Source: Mesorhizobium onobrychidis (GTDB lineage: Bacteria; Pseudomonadota; Alphaproteobacteria; Rhizobiales; Rhizobiaceae). From it: a stretch of 64,000 nucleotides of DNA. The stretch is from positions 3,577,501 to 3,641,500 of the forward strand of contig NZ_CP062229.1 in assembly GCF_024707545.1 (NCBI RefSeq). Reading direction: 5' to 3'. Below are positions 44,634 to 53,901 of the stretch, piece after piece (within the stretch, counting starts at the first letter, position 1; the number at the start of each line of letters is the position of its first letter). A model generated the notes under the pieces. It was not told where the DNA came from and ran no database searches. It saw only the letters and a program-made list of their open reading frames with translations. The position numbers and the translations under genes were made by a program.

Positions 44634-44726
44634 TGTCGCGATCAGCATAGCGACATCAGGAAAAACCTTTCCTGTCAATTGGCTAGGCGGCGACAGACAG
44701 ACTTTATTTGCGACATGGGTCGCAAA
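44634..44726. promoter_or_regulatory. GCGACA repeat cluster and palindrome upstream of the GbdR-like gene
   Basis: GCGACA occurs at 44650, 44690 and 44710 (40- and 20-bp spacing), and its complement tgtcgc at 44634-44639. The last copy is within a perfect inverted repeat, TTTGCGAC ATGG GTCGCAAA (44707-44726). It sits 36-128 bp upstream of the regulator start, fitting an autoregulatory or cross-regulatory operator. Confidence 0.6.
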
Positions 44727-44874
44727 TGGGCAATCGCTATGCGTTGACGGTCCCAATATGCCGCCGGTTTGAGTGGTCGGCACATGACAAAACACGCCGC
44801 CTCGGCAAAACCGAAGCGGCGCTGTGATCAACTTCGAAGCAGCAGCAGGTAGCGCCGCTTGCGAGCTTGTCAGA

Positions 44875-45009
44875 TCAGGCGACGAAGCCGAGGCGCGCGG
44901 CGGCCACGGCGCCGGTCTGGCCAGGCATAGTGTTGGCAAGGCGCTGGCGCTCGAGCGCGGTGGTCAGGTTCATTTCACGGCGAGCGAAAAGGCGAGCAAA
45001 AAGCTTCAT
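44875..45009 (-). CDS. Small hypothetical protein (44 aa)
   Basis: The peptide begins MKLFARLFARREMNLTTALE and ends AAARLGFVA. It has a good Shine-Dalgarno (ggagatgaca before ATG 45009) and an amphipathic basic N-terminus. It lies among DUF1127-type microproteins but lacks their R-x-L-x-DIG motif. No family is recognised; support comes from the ribosome-binding site and codon use. Confidence 0.5.
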   Translation of the reverse strand: MKLFARLFARREMNLTTALERQRLANTMPGQTGAVAAARLGFVA

Positions 45010-45345
45010 TGTCATCTCCATTTGGTTGCTCAGACGGGTCGCCTTCGCTTGATGGAGTGGGGCAGCTCGTTTGCTGGCGCTGATATAGGCTTACGTGAGG
45101 GGAAACTAAATCGCAAAAGCGAAGCACTTGTTATGAAAAGCGACATGGAATGCGACAAATTTGGGCATCGTGCCCAAGATTTATGATCACTTACAAGGCG
45201 TTAGTTCGAAATATGGGCTGCTATGCGGCTTGTTCATATGCGCCATGCAGTGGCAACATGGCTCCAAAAAAACATTTGATTGCAAACAAAAAGGCCTGCC
45301 GGGCAGCGTCTGCGCGGCAGGCCTTCAGCTTTGAATACACACGAT
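45010..45345. other. Intergenic region between two small minus-strand genes
   Basis: 336 bases without a supported gene. Near 45140-45157 there are two GCGACA copies 12 bp apart, like those upstream of the GbdR-like gene. A hairpin at about 45291-45324 (aaggcctgccgggcagc / gcggcaggcctt) could terminate transcripts. Confidence 0.45.
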
Positions 45346-45534
45346 CTATTTTGCTCCACCAGCCCAGGATCCAACGCCATAGCGAGTGCCGGTCTTGGTG
45401 TCGGCGGCTTCAGGCCAGCCGATATCCTTCTGCAGTTCGATCGGCAAAGAGCGGATGGCGCGTTCGGTCTGGTAGCGGGCGCGGGCCGCGCTGAATTCGG
45501 TCGCGATGCGGCCGATGGATGACAGGATGGACAT
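45346..45534 (-). CDS. DUF1127 small protein
   Basis: A 62-aa protein beginning MSILSSIGRIATEF with the DUF1127 core RYQTERAIRSLPIELQKDIG (about residues 20-40). DUF1127 microproteins are basic; some bind RNA or small regulatory proteins and affect phosphate or C1 metabolism in alphaproteobacteria. Two in-frame ATGs are present (MKMS). The second, 45534, is better spaced from aaaggag. A related gene lies at 48167-48352. Confidence 0.85.
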   Translation of the reverse strand: MSILSSIGRIATEFSAARARYQTERAIRSLPIELQKDIGWPEAADTKTGTRYGVGSWAGGAK

Positions 45535-45756
45535 TTTCATTCTCCTTTACGTTGAGCCGGGAGTTTGCCGGTCGCTCCGCATACGAAGCGCTACTTCAGG
45601 TTTGTTTCAGCTTCGATTGCAGATCCGTGTCGGGGTCGTTTCAAGGCCGCTTTCGATACGTCTGCCTTCGATGGAGTTGACTATCCCACCAAAGTGATGT
45701 TCAATCAAACGAAATGGAATGATAGTTTGCATCAGAAAAATTGAAGGGTACTTTCC

Positions 45757-46656
45757 ATGAACGCCCCACTCAATCATCCGTTGCCGCTGCTCGATCTCGA
45801 CGTCTTGCGCACCTTCGTGGCGATCGCCGAGACCGGCAGTTTCACCACCGCGGCCAATGCCGTCTTTCGCACGCCGTCGGCTGTTTCCATGCAGATCAAG
45901 AAGCTGGAGGACATTCTTGGACGTTCAGTGTTCGCGCGCGACGCGCGCTCGGTGACGCTGACCACGGATGGCGAGATGCTGCTCGGCTACGCCCGCCGGC
46001 TGTTGTCGATCAACCGCGAGGTGGTGTCGAAGTTCATCATCCCCGACATTGTCGGGGTGGTGCGGCTCGGCTCGCCGGACGATTATGGGGAGCGCGTGCT
46101 GCCGCATGTCTTGAAGCGTTTTGCGCAGTCGCATCCCTCTATCGCCGTCGACGTCACCATCGACCAGAGCAGCAATCTGCGCCGGCGCATGGACGACCGG
46201 GCGCTCGATATCACGCTGCTCACCAATTCCTACAAGACCAGCGCGCTCGGCGCCGAAGTGCTGCTCACCGAACCGATCGTTTGGGCCGGCGCCAAGGGCG
46301 GCTGTGCACATCTGCGTGAGCCGCTGCCGGTCTCCTTGTGGGAAGAGGGCTGCGCCTGGCGGGCCGGGGCGCTCGAGGCGCTCGGCCGTGAGGGCCGCAA
46401 CTACCGTGTCGCCTATATGAGCGCGCACACGGCCGGCCAGCGCGCCGCGATCATGTCCGACCTCGCGGTGGCGCCGCTGCCGAAATCGTTCCTTGGCAGC
46501 GACATGGTTGAGCTTTGCCCGAAGGACGGCATGCCGGATATCGGCACCTACAATCTGGCCATGGTCGTGGCGCCGGACGCCAGCGCACCGGTGAAGGCCG
46601 TCGCCGACCATATCCGCGCGACCTTCGAAGTGTTCAGGGAAACCGGCAAGTTCTGA
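45757..46656 (+). CDS. LysR-family transcriptional regulator
   Basis: A 299-aa LysR protein. The N-terminal winged helix (about 15-75) reads LDVLRTFVAIAETGSFTTAA, and PSAVSMQIKKLEDILGRSVF is the recognition helix region. The effector-binding domain (100-295) contains three Cys (183, 199, 254). It resembles the LsrB-type regulators of rhizobia linked to redox and symbiosis, but that assignment is tentative. It is divergent from the DUF1127 gene, which may be a target. Confidence 0.88.
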   Translation: MNAPLNHPLPLLDLDVLRTFVAIAETGSFTTAANAVFRTPSAVSMQIKKLEDILGRSVFARDARSVTLTTDGEMLLGYARRLLSINREVVSKFIIPDIVGVVRLGSPDDYGERVLPHVLKRFAQSHPSIAVDVTIDQSSNLRRRMDDRALDITLLTNSYKTSALGAEVLLTEPIVWAGAKGGCAHLREPLPVSLWEEGCAWRAGALEALGREGRNYRVAYMSAHTAGQRAAIMSDLAVAPLPKSFLGSDMVELCPKDGMPDIGTYNLAMVVAPDASAPVKAVADHIRATFEVFRETGKF

Positions 46657-46735
46657 TGAGCCTTGCGGTGAGCCGCGTTTCAGTGCTCAGCGATCTTATT
46701 GCGTTCGGGAAGCGATTGATCTTCTGGCTGCAATC

Positions 46736-47005
46736 GTGAGCGACGTGGGTTGGTCCGAGACGCCAGTAGTCATCCTAACTGCTGATCATATCTTGAGCGT
46801 GCTCCGGCGATTCCAGGCAGGAGAACTCACCGCTGCTGATGTGGAGGCATGGGCGGACCTGATCGAATGCAGGGAAGACATCGATTATCAGTCAGAACGA
46901 GACGAAGAAATATTGGAGGCGATCTATGTGCTGGCCAATCCGGTCTTGAATGGCTCGCTTGACGAAGCCTTGGCTGACCAGGTGATGGCCTCGCTCTCGA
47001 CCTGA
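46736..47005 (+). CDS. Hypothetical protein (89 aa)
   Basis: An acidic helical protein (ILTADHILSVLRRFQAGELT, ADVEAWADLIECREDIDY). It resembles small rhizobial hypotheticals, sometimes found with toxin-like genes; no function is known. It starts at GTG 46736. Its last 82 bases overlap the convergent hydrolase gene. Confidence 0.65.
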   Translation: MSDVGWSETPVVILTADHILSVLRRFQAGELTAADVEAWADLIECREDIDYQSERDEEILEAIYVLANPVLNGSLDEALADQVMASLST

Positions 47006-47904
47006 TCAGAGGCTATTTCGCTGCCCAAAAACGCCACGATACTGTCTCGCGCGCGCCGCGCCTCTGGCATGTCGATCAGCGGCCAGACATGGAACATGCC
47101 TTGCTCGTAGACGACCTCCACCTCGACGCCGGCGGCACGCGCCTTGTGCGCGAAGATCAGATTGTCGGGGCTTAGCAGGTCGTGCGAGCCGGTCAGAAGC
47201 AGCGTTTTCGGCAGCACCGACAAGTCGCCGTAAAGCGGGCTGATGCGCCAGTCGCTGCGTTCGATGCCGGCGCTGTAAAGCCGGATCGCCTCCAGCCCAC
47301 CCGGAATGCCCAGCCACGGATCGTTGCGTTCAGCCTCGAACACTTCAGGGTTGGCGAGTGACATGTCGAGGCCTGGCGAAATCAGCACATGGCGCGACGG
47401 CAGGGGCAGGGCGTCTTCCGCCGCCATCATGGTCAGCACCACGGCCATGTTGCCGCCGGCGGAATCGCCCATGAAGACGATGTCCTGTGCTTCCGTCTCG
47501 TCGAGCATCTGGCGGTAGACCTTGCCGACCATGCCGAACATGGCGTGGAAATCATGTTCGGGCGCAATGGGATAGATCGGCACGGTGATGGCGAAGCCCA
47601 GCCGGTTGGCCATATCGGCGATCAGTCCCCAGTGATAGGACGTGATTTGAAAGACATAGGCGCCGCCATGCAGGTAAAGGATCCGCTTTCGCTCGCCGGT
47701 CTTTGGCGCGATCTCGTAGACGGGAAAGCCGTCCACGCTGCGCGTCGTGACCTCGAAACGCGATCGCAGCGATGCGGGCGGCTGATGGTTCTCCGTCTTG
47801 CGCGCATAGGCGATCCAGCGCTGCAGGTTTTCCGGGCTGGAAAAGGCCTGCTTGCGGCTATGCCTGAGGACAAAGGACACGACGTGGCTTTTGAGGCTGG
47901 GCAT
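46924..47904 (-). CDS. Alpha/beta hydrolase, hormone-sensitive-lipase family
   Basis: A 326-aa hydrolase. It has the oxyanion-hole motif LHGGAYVF (residues 78-85) and the nucleophile motif GDSAGGN. The acid and base are in the C-terminal part (GSHDLL, MFHVWPL). Family members are carboxylesterases/lipases of short acyl chains. The C-terminal 27 residues extend beyond the fold and overlap the convergent small gene. Confidence 0.9.
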   Translation of the reverse strand: MPSLKSHVVSFVLRHSRKQAFSSPENLQRWIAYARKTENHQPPASLRSRFEVTTRSVDGFPVYEIAPKTGERKRILYLHGGAYVFQITSYHWGLIADMANRLGFAITVPIYPIAPEHDFHAMFGMVGKVYRQMLDETEAQDIVFMGDSAGGNMAVVLTMMAAEDALPLPSRHVLISPGLDMSLANPEVFEAERNDPWLGIPGGLEAIRLYSAGIERSDWRISPLYGDLSVLPKTLLLTGSHDLLSPDNLIFAHKARAAGVEVEVVYEQGMFHVWPLIDMPEARRARDSIVAFLGSEIASDQVESEAITWSAKASSSEPFKTGLAST

Positions 47905-48166
47905 GCGGACACACGGACTTCGGCTGAGCCGACTAAGAGAACCCCCGCTATCGAAGATCGTGCCTTCGCCCAGAATGTCAAGATTTGCGCGGCCTCAACA
48001 CGGCGGTGTGATCCGGCTGGCAATCAAGGCCAGCATCTGGTCGTGACTCGCCGCAATGCTCAGCGCCGGGGCAGCAGTGCGGCGCGCAGCCGACGGTCGC
48101 TTGCTGCCGGAGCCGCATGACGGCTCCGGCGCTTGGCCAGCAGCTTGCATTTGTCGGCGAAGGTCA

Positions 48167-48352
48167 TCAGCGCGCCGAACCCAGAAGCAGGGCCGAGAAG
48201 GTGACCTGCGGATCGTTGCGCGGCGACACGGGCCAGCCGATGTCCCTCTGAATTTCGGGCGGCAGGCTGTTCAGGGCCCGGACGGACTTGTTCCTTTTGT
48301 GTGCATGCTTGATGGCCATACCATAGCGGCCGAGGCTTTCGAACATCGACAT
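48167..48352 (-). CDS. DUF1127 small protein
   Basis: A 61-aa protein beginning MSMFESLGRYG with the core RALNSLPPEIQRDIGWP. It is related to 45346-45534 and has the same double start (MKMS), here after gggag with the second ATG at 48352 better spaced. It lies divergent to nothing obvious and downstream of the hydrolase start region. Confidence 0.83.
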   Translation of the reverse strand: MSMFESLGRYGMAIKHAHKRNKSVRALNSLPPEIQRDIGWPVSPRNDPQVTFSALLLGSAR

Positions 48353-48543
48353 CTTCATCTCCCTTGGAGTGCTGCGGCGGCTGAAAGTTATTTCCTGCCT
48401 GCCGTTCGATGCCGGTTAAATGCGCCGCGCATGTATCTGGTGGATTTCACGAAAAACAGCGCCTTGTTTCAGTCTGGGCTGATCCGGAAACATTTGCATG
48501 CAAACGAGAATGAGGGCGACGTGCAGCTTTTTGCAGCGGGAGG

Positions 48544-50613
48544 CTACCCTCGGCCGCGCCGTGCCGCGTGGCCTTCGCGTGAACGCCGCCGCGGGGCGGC
48601 ATCGCCGGCAATGCCGTCTTCGCTGACGGTCTTGCGCGGCGGCAGTTTCACCGCCGCCGACAGTTTCGGAAACGGGTCGACCTTGTTCGGCAGCGCCATG
48701 GCATAGACGAAATGCTCCTGGAATTTCGACTCCAGCGCAGTCTCGATCTTCTCGATCCGGCTCACCGTTTCCTCGATCTCGCGGCGATAGCCGCGATTGA
48801 GCAGCGCCATGCGCGCACCGGCACCGGCGGCGTTGCCGACGGCCGAGACCTTGTCGAGGTCGCAGTCCGGGATCAGTCCCAGCACCATGGCATATTTCGG
48901 ATCGATGAAGGAGCCGAAGGCGCCGGCGAAATGGATGCGGTCGACATGATCGGTGTGCTGCTTTTCCATCAACAGCTTGGTGCCGGCATAAAGCGCGGCC
49001 TTGGCGAGCTGGATGGCGCGCACGTCGGTCTGGGTAATGGTGATCCTGGGCTCGCCTTCCTTCAGCACGTAGGAGAAGGTGCGGCCATTGGCGGTGACGC
49101 GCGGCGAGCGAGCGGAGAGCCCACCGTCGACGACGCCGTCCTCGGAGATGATGCCGGCCAGATACATCTCGGCGACCACCTCGATGATGCCGGAGCCGCA
49201 GATGCCGGTGACGCCGGTCGCCTGCACGCTATCGAGGAAGCCGGGTTCGTCGGACCAGAGTTCCGAGCCGATGACGCGGTATTTCGGCTCCAGCGTGTCG
49301 GGATCGATGCGGACGCGCTCGATGGCGCCGGGCGCGGCGCGCTGGCCGCCCGAGATTTCCGCGCCCTCAAACGCCGGACCGGTGGGCGAGGAGGCCGCCA
49401 CCACCCGCTGGCGATTGCCGAGCACGATCTCGGCGTTGGTGCCGACATCGACGATGAGCATCATCTCGTCCTGGCGGTGTGGGCCTTCCGACAGCGTCAC
49501 CGCTGCCGCATCGGCGCCGACATGGCCGGCGATGCAAGGCAGCATATAGAGCCTGGCGCCCTGGTTGAGCTTCAGGCCAATATCCAACGCCTTGATATGC
49601 ACCGCGCCCGAGACGGCGAGCGCGAAGGGCGCGCCGCCGAGTTCGGTCGGGTCGATGCCGAGGAATAGATGGTGCATGATCGGATTGCCGACAAAGACGG
49701 AATCCAGAATGTCGTTGCGCTGGACATTGCCTTCCGCGCAGACCTTGTCGACGAGACCGGAGATCGCCTCGCGCACCGCGACGGTCATGCCCTCGCGGCC
49801 ATCCGGGTTCATCATCACATAGGAGACGCGGCTCATCAGATCCTCGCCGAAGCGGATCTGCGGGTTGGATGTGCCCGACGAGGCGGCGACGCGGCCGGAC
49901 AGCAGTGACACCAGATGCATGGCAATGGTGGTCGAGCCGATATCGCAGGCTAGCCCGTAGGCTTCGTTCTTGAGACCGGGCCACAAAGCGATGACCCGCG
50001 CGGTCTCGCTTTCGGCATCCTTGTGGATGGCGGCGGTCGCTGTCCAGTTGCCCTTGCGCAAGATGCCTTGCACCTGCGGCAACAGATGGAAATCGAAATC
50101 GAGGCTCTTGAGGCCCCAGTCCTTCATCAGCGCGATCTTCAGGCGATCGAGATCGCCTGAAGGATTGTGCATGTCGGGCTCTTCGATCTCGACATAGCAC
50201 ATGTGGATTGCCGAATCGCGGGCGATGACCCTGGTGTCGGCGTCCTTGCGGATGGTCTGCGCGTTGATGACGGTGTCCTGCGGCACGTCGACGACGAGAT
50301 CGCCGAGGATCTGCGCCGAGCAGGACAGGCGGCGCCGTTCGGGAAGGCCGCGCACGCGTTCGTAGCGCTCTTCCTTGGCGCCTTTGGGCGAGATGTGGTC
50401 GTTGGAAGAGACGATCTTATGCTTGGCGAAATTGCCTTCCTGCACCTCGACCTGGCAGCGCCCGCAAGTGGCGCGTCCGCCGCACACGCTCTCGACATAG
50501 ACGCCGAGCTGGCGTGCGGCATCGAGCACCGGCGTGCCGACCGGAAACCGCCCGCGCTTGCCGGACGGCATGAACAGCACGAGCGGATCGGTGATGTTGG
50601 CAGGAGAGTTCAC
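48544..50613 (-). CDS. Corrinoid-activating iron-sulfur ASKHA protein (RACo-like, DUF4445)
   Basis: A 689-aa protein. The N-terminal 2Fe-2S ferredoxin domain has CGGRATCGRC (C44, C50, C53) and C98. A linker follows, then an ASKHA-type ATPase domain (LACDIGSTTIAMHL; LIVDVGTNAEIVLG; FAGAFGSFIDP). RACo/RamA-type proteins use ATP and low-potential electrons to return oxidised Co(II) corrinoid to Co(I) in methyltransferase systems. GTG 50613, 10 bp after the upstream stop, is preferred; an ATG at 50697 would overlap the neighbour. Its C-terminus is Arg/Gly-rich. It follows the corrinoid methyltransferase gene. Confidence 0.85.
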   Translation of the reverse strand: MNSPANITDPLVLFMPSGKRGRFPVGTPVLDAARQLGVYVESVCGGRATCGRCQVEVQEGNFAKHKIVSSNDHISPKGAKEERYERVRGLPERRRLSCSAQILGDLVVDVPQDTVINAQTIRKDADTRVIARDSAIHMCYVEIEEPDMHNPSGDLDRLKIALMKDWGLKSLDFDFHLLPQVQGILRKGNWTATAAIHKDAESETARVIALWPGLKNEAYGLACDIGSTTIAMHLVSLLSGRVAASSGTSNPQIRFGEDLMSRVSYVMMNPDGREGMTVAVREAISGLVDKVCAEGNVQRNDILDSVFVGNPIMHHLFLGIDPTELGGAPFALAVSGAVHIKALDIGLKLNQGARLYMLPCIAGHVGADAAAVTLSEGPHRQDEMMLIVDVGTNAEIVLGNRQRVVAASSPTGPAFEGAEISGGQRAAPGAIERVRIDPDTLEPKYRVIGSELWSDEPGFLDSVQATGVTGICGSGIIEVVAEMYLAGIISEDGVVDGGLSARSPRVTANGRTFSYVLKEGEPRITITQTDVRAIQLAKAALYAGTKLLMEKQHTDHVDRIHFAGAFGSFIDPKYAMVLGLIPDCDLDKVSAVGNAAGAGARMALLNRGYRREIEETVSRIEKIETALESKFQEHFVYAMALPNKVDPFPKLSAAVKLPPRKTVSEDGIAGDAAPRRRSREGHAARRGRG

Positions 50614-50623
50614 GGTTGCGCGC

Positions 50624-51598
50624 TTATCCTCGGGCCATACGGGCTTCACGGCCACCGCGCCGGCGGCCGCCATTGCCATTGCCTTCGCCCGGCGCATTGA
50701 CTTGTGTGGGCGCCGCGATCGCCTGGCCGCCTTCGGCCGGCTTGTAGTCCTTGTAGGTCCTGATCCAGTTGGTGCAGTTCTCGTCGGTGCCGTTCAGCAC
50801 ATTGGCGCCGCGCACCGCTTCCATCTCCTGCGGCCGCACCGGATTCATGATCGCCGAGGTCATGCCGGCGCCGATCACCATAGGGATAAACGCGGCGTTG
50901 ATGCCATGGCGGTGCGGCAGGCCGAACGAGATGTTTGACAGGCCGCAGGTGGTGTTGACCTTGAGCTCTTCACGCAGCCGGCGCAGCAGTGCGAACACCT
51001 GGCGCCCGGCGTCGCCCAGCGCGCCGATCGGCATGACCAGCGGATCGACGACCACGTCATGCGCCGGAATGCCGAAATCGGCACAGCGCTCGACGATCTT
51101 CTTGGCGACGGCGAAGCGCACGTCCGGATCCATCGAAATGCCTGTCTCGTCGTTGGAGATGGCAACCACCGGAACATTGTATTTCTTGACCAGCGGCAGG
51201 ATGGCTTCGAGTTTTTCTTCCTCGCCGGTGACGGAGTTGACCAGTGGCCGGCCCTTGGCGACCTTGAGCGCCGCCTCGATCGCCGCGGTCACCGAACTGT
51301 CGATCGACAGCGGCAGGTCGACTAGGCCCTGCACGATCTCCAGCGTCTGCACCAGCAGGCCGGGTTCGGTCTCGTTCGGGTTGACCGAGGTGACGCCGGC
51401 ATTGACGTCGAGCATGGTCGCGCCGCAGGCAGCCTGTTCCAGCGCGTCCCTGATGACGGTATCGAAATTGCCCGCGATCATCTCGGCGGCGAGCTTCTTG
51501 CGCCCGGTCGGATTGATGCGTTCGCCGATCACGCAGAAGGGCTGGTCGAAGCCGATGATGATTTCTCGTGTCGCCGAGGCGACGATCGTCCGGGTCAT
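50624..51598 (-). CDS. Methyltetrahydrofolate:corrinoid methyltransferase (MeTr-like)
   Basis: A 324-aa pterin-binding TIM barrel. It has GERINPTGRKKLA, MLDVNAGV, LSIDSSVTAAIEAAL, NSVTGEE and CGLSNISFGLP, all typical of AcsE/MtgA-like and MetH pterin modules. It moves methyl between a corrinoid protein and tetrahydrofolate. The C-terminus is a Gly/Arg-rich tail. An inverted repeat at 51616-51637 lies 18 bp before the start. RACo-like and MetF-like genes flank it. Confidence 0.9.
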   Translation of the reverse strand: MTRTIVASATREIIIGFDQPFCVIGERINPTGRKKLAAEMIAGNFDTVIRDALEQAACGATMLDVNAGVTSVNPNETEPGLLVQTLEIVQGLVDLPLSIDSSVTAAIEAALKVAKGRPLVNSVTGEEEKLEAILPLVKKYNVPVVAISNDETGISMDPDVRFAVAKKIVERCADFGIPAHDVVVDPLVMPIGALGDAGRQVFALLRRLREELKVNTTCGLSNISFGLPHRHGINAAFIPMVIGAGMTSAIMNPVRPQEMEAVRGANVLNGTDENCTNWIRTYKDYKPAEGGQAIAAPTQVNAPGEGNGNGGRRRGGREARMARG

Positions 51599-51615
51599 GA
51601 AATCTCTCCCTCGTG

Positions 51616-51637
51616 ATATAAAGACTTCTTTATATCG
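51616..51637. promoter_or_regulatory. Palindromic operator upstream of the MeTr gene
   Basis: Perfect 10-bp arms, GATATAAAGA and TCTTTATATC, are separated by two bases. It lies 18-39 bp upstream of the MeTr start codon in the 79-bp gap after the metF-like gene. It has the size of an ArsR-family operator; S-adenosyl-methionine/homocysteine-type regulators of methionine genes are candidates from memory. Confidence 0.65.
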
Positions 51638-51677
51638 TTTCTGATTTCTATCAAGCGAATGGTTGCCGTCCGCGCCA

Positions 51678-52765
<1,088 letters not shown>

Positions 52766-52769
<4 letters not shown>

Positions 52770-53365
52770 GCCGATGCCCCGGTGTTCGGAGCGTTGCGCG
52801 CGGCTTCGCGAGCGGCGGCGGCCTGTGCGGTCACCCGCAGCCATGCCGAGGTCTCGCGCAGCGACTGGTCGACCGGCTTCTGCACGTCGAGGATCTTGTC
52901 GCCATGCACCATGTTTCGCGAACCTTCCCAGGCCTTGACCCAGACGCACGGCATATCAGGCTCGACTTCGCAATTGCCGTTGGCGCGCACACCGCCGCAA
53001 GGGCCATTGCGCAATTGCTTGGGGCAATTCATCGGGCACGACATGCCGGTAGAAGAAAGGATGCACTGGCCGCACATGCGGCAGTCGAACATAAAACCCT
53101 TGACGCGTTTTTCGACGAATTTGATCGGACCTTCGACGCGGCCGTAACCGATGCCCTTCCACAGCGGATGGAGGAGCAAAAACATGTCGGAGAACCTGGC
53201 GTAGAACCATTCGAGCAGTCGCGAGTGGCGGACGGACCACAGCCTGACAGCGAAGGAGCGCTGCACGCGCCGCTGCGGCGACACGTCGGCCGGCTTGTAG
53301 TCGGATTTCGGCGCTGCCTTCTTGACCAGAGTGGCCTGGGTAATCGCCCGGGTCGTTTCAGACAT
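52766..53365 (-). CDS. MTHFR C-terminal-domain protein (MetV-like, cysteine-rich)
   Basis: A 199-aa protein. The central Cys motif CRMCGQC...SCPMNCPKQLRNGPCGG matches the MTHFR_C (MetV) family that binds zinc or Fe-S clusters in acetogen MetVF reductases. In such systems it is the partner of the MetF subunit and passes electrons. It is encoded directly before the MetF-like gene with an ATGA overlap. It overlaps the upstream virulence-factor-domain gene by 8 bases. Confidence 0.85.
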
Positions 53366-53660
53366 CTTCTTTTCCGCCCGCCTTGACCAGAGCGACCAGC
53401 CGCTCGCGGTCGTATTTCGCGTCGATGTCCTGAAAGGCCTTTTCAGCCTCGCCTTCAAGATCGTCGCTGACCGGCTCGGGGTCGGCCTTGCGCCATTCGG
53501 CCAGGTAGTCGTCGGTGCCGCCGGCGCCGGTGCGCATCGCGCACATGTCGATCGCCTCGGTAAAGCGCAGCGGCAGTTCGCGCTTGGCGTTCTGCCGGCC
53601 TTTCTTGACGATGACCTGGGCGGGGATGTCGCGCCAGTAGACGACGATCAGATCGGCCAT
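53358..53660 (-). CDS. Virulence-factor-domain small protein
   Basis: A 100-aa protein beginning MADLIVVYWRDIPAQVIVKK, typical of the family named after a virulence factor (conserved in alphaproteobacteria). Despite the name, members recur beside MTHFR_C and MetF-like genes, so a role in the corrinoid/folate pathway is more likely; no reaction is known. It is first in the operon, with a coupled start for the MetV-like gene. Confidence 0.75.
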   Translation of the reverse strand: MADLIVVYWRDIPAQVIVKKGRQNAKRELPLRFTEAIDMCAMRTGAGGTDDYLAEWRKADPEPVSDDLEGEAEKAFQDIDAKYDRERLVALVKAGGKEDV

Positions 53661-53901
53661 GAATTCCTGCTCCCGTAGAGGGCCGTGCGTCCAATCGGAT
53701 GCACAAAGGACGCTCTACCACTTTGACTCAGCTGCATCGTGCTTTCCGGAGATCGATCTTCGGGCCGATGCAGTGGTTCCGAGCATTGCCGGAAGCGCTG
53801 TTGGGCTGCTTGTTATGGGACGACGCGCGCGCATTCAAAAGCGACGCAATTGGAGGCCGCAAGGGAAAGATGAAAGTTTTCGGTATTTGGCTTGGTATGG
53901 A

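Noticed and set aside
44788..44822. Hairpin gccgcctcgg / ccgaagcggc considered as terminator.
   Set aside because: No T-run follows on either strand and pairing is imperfect.
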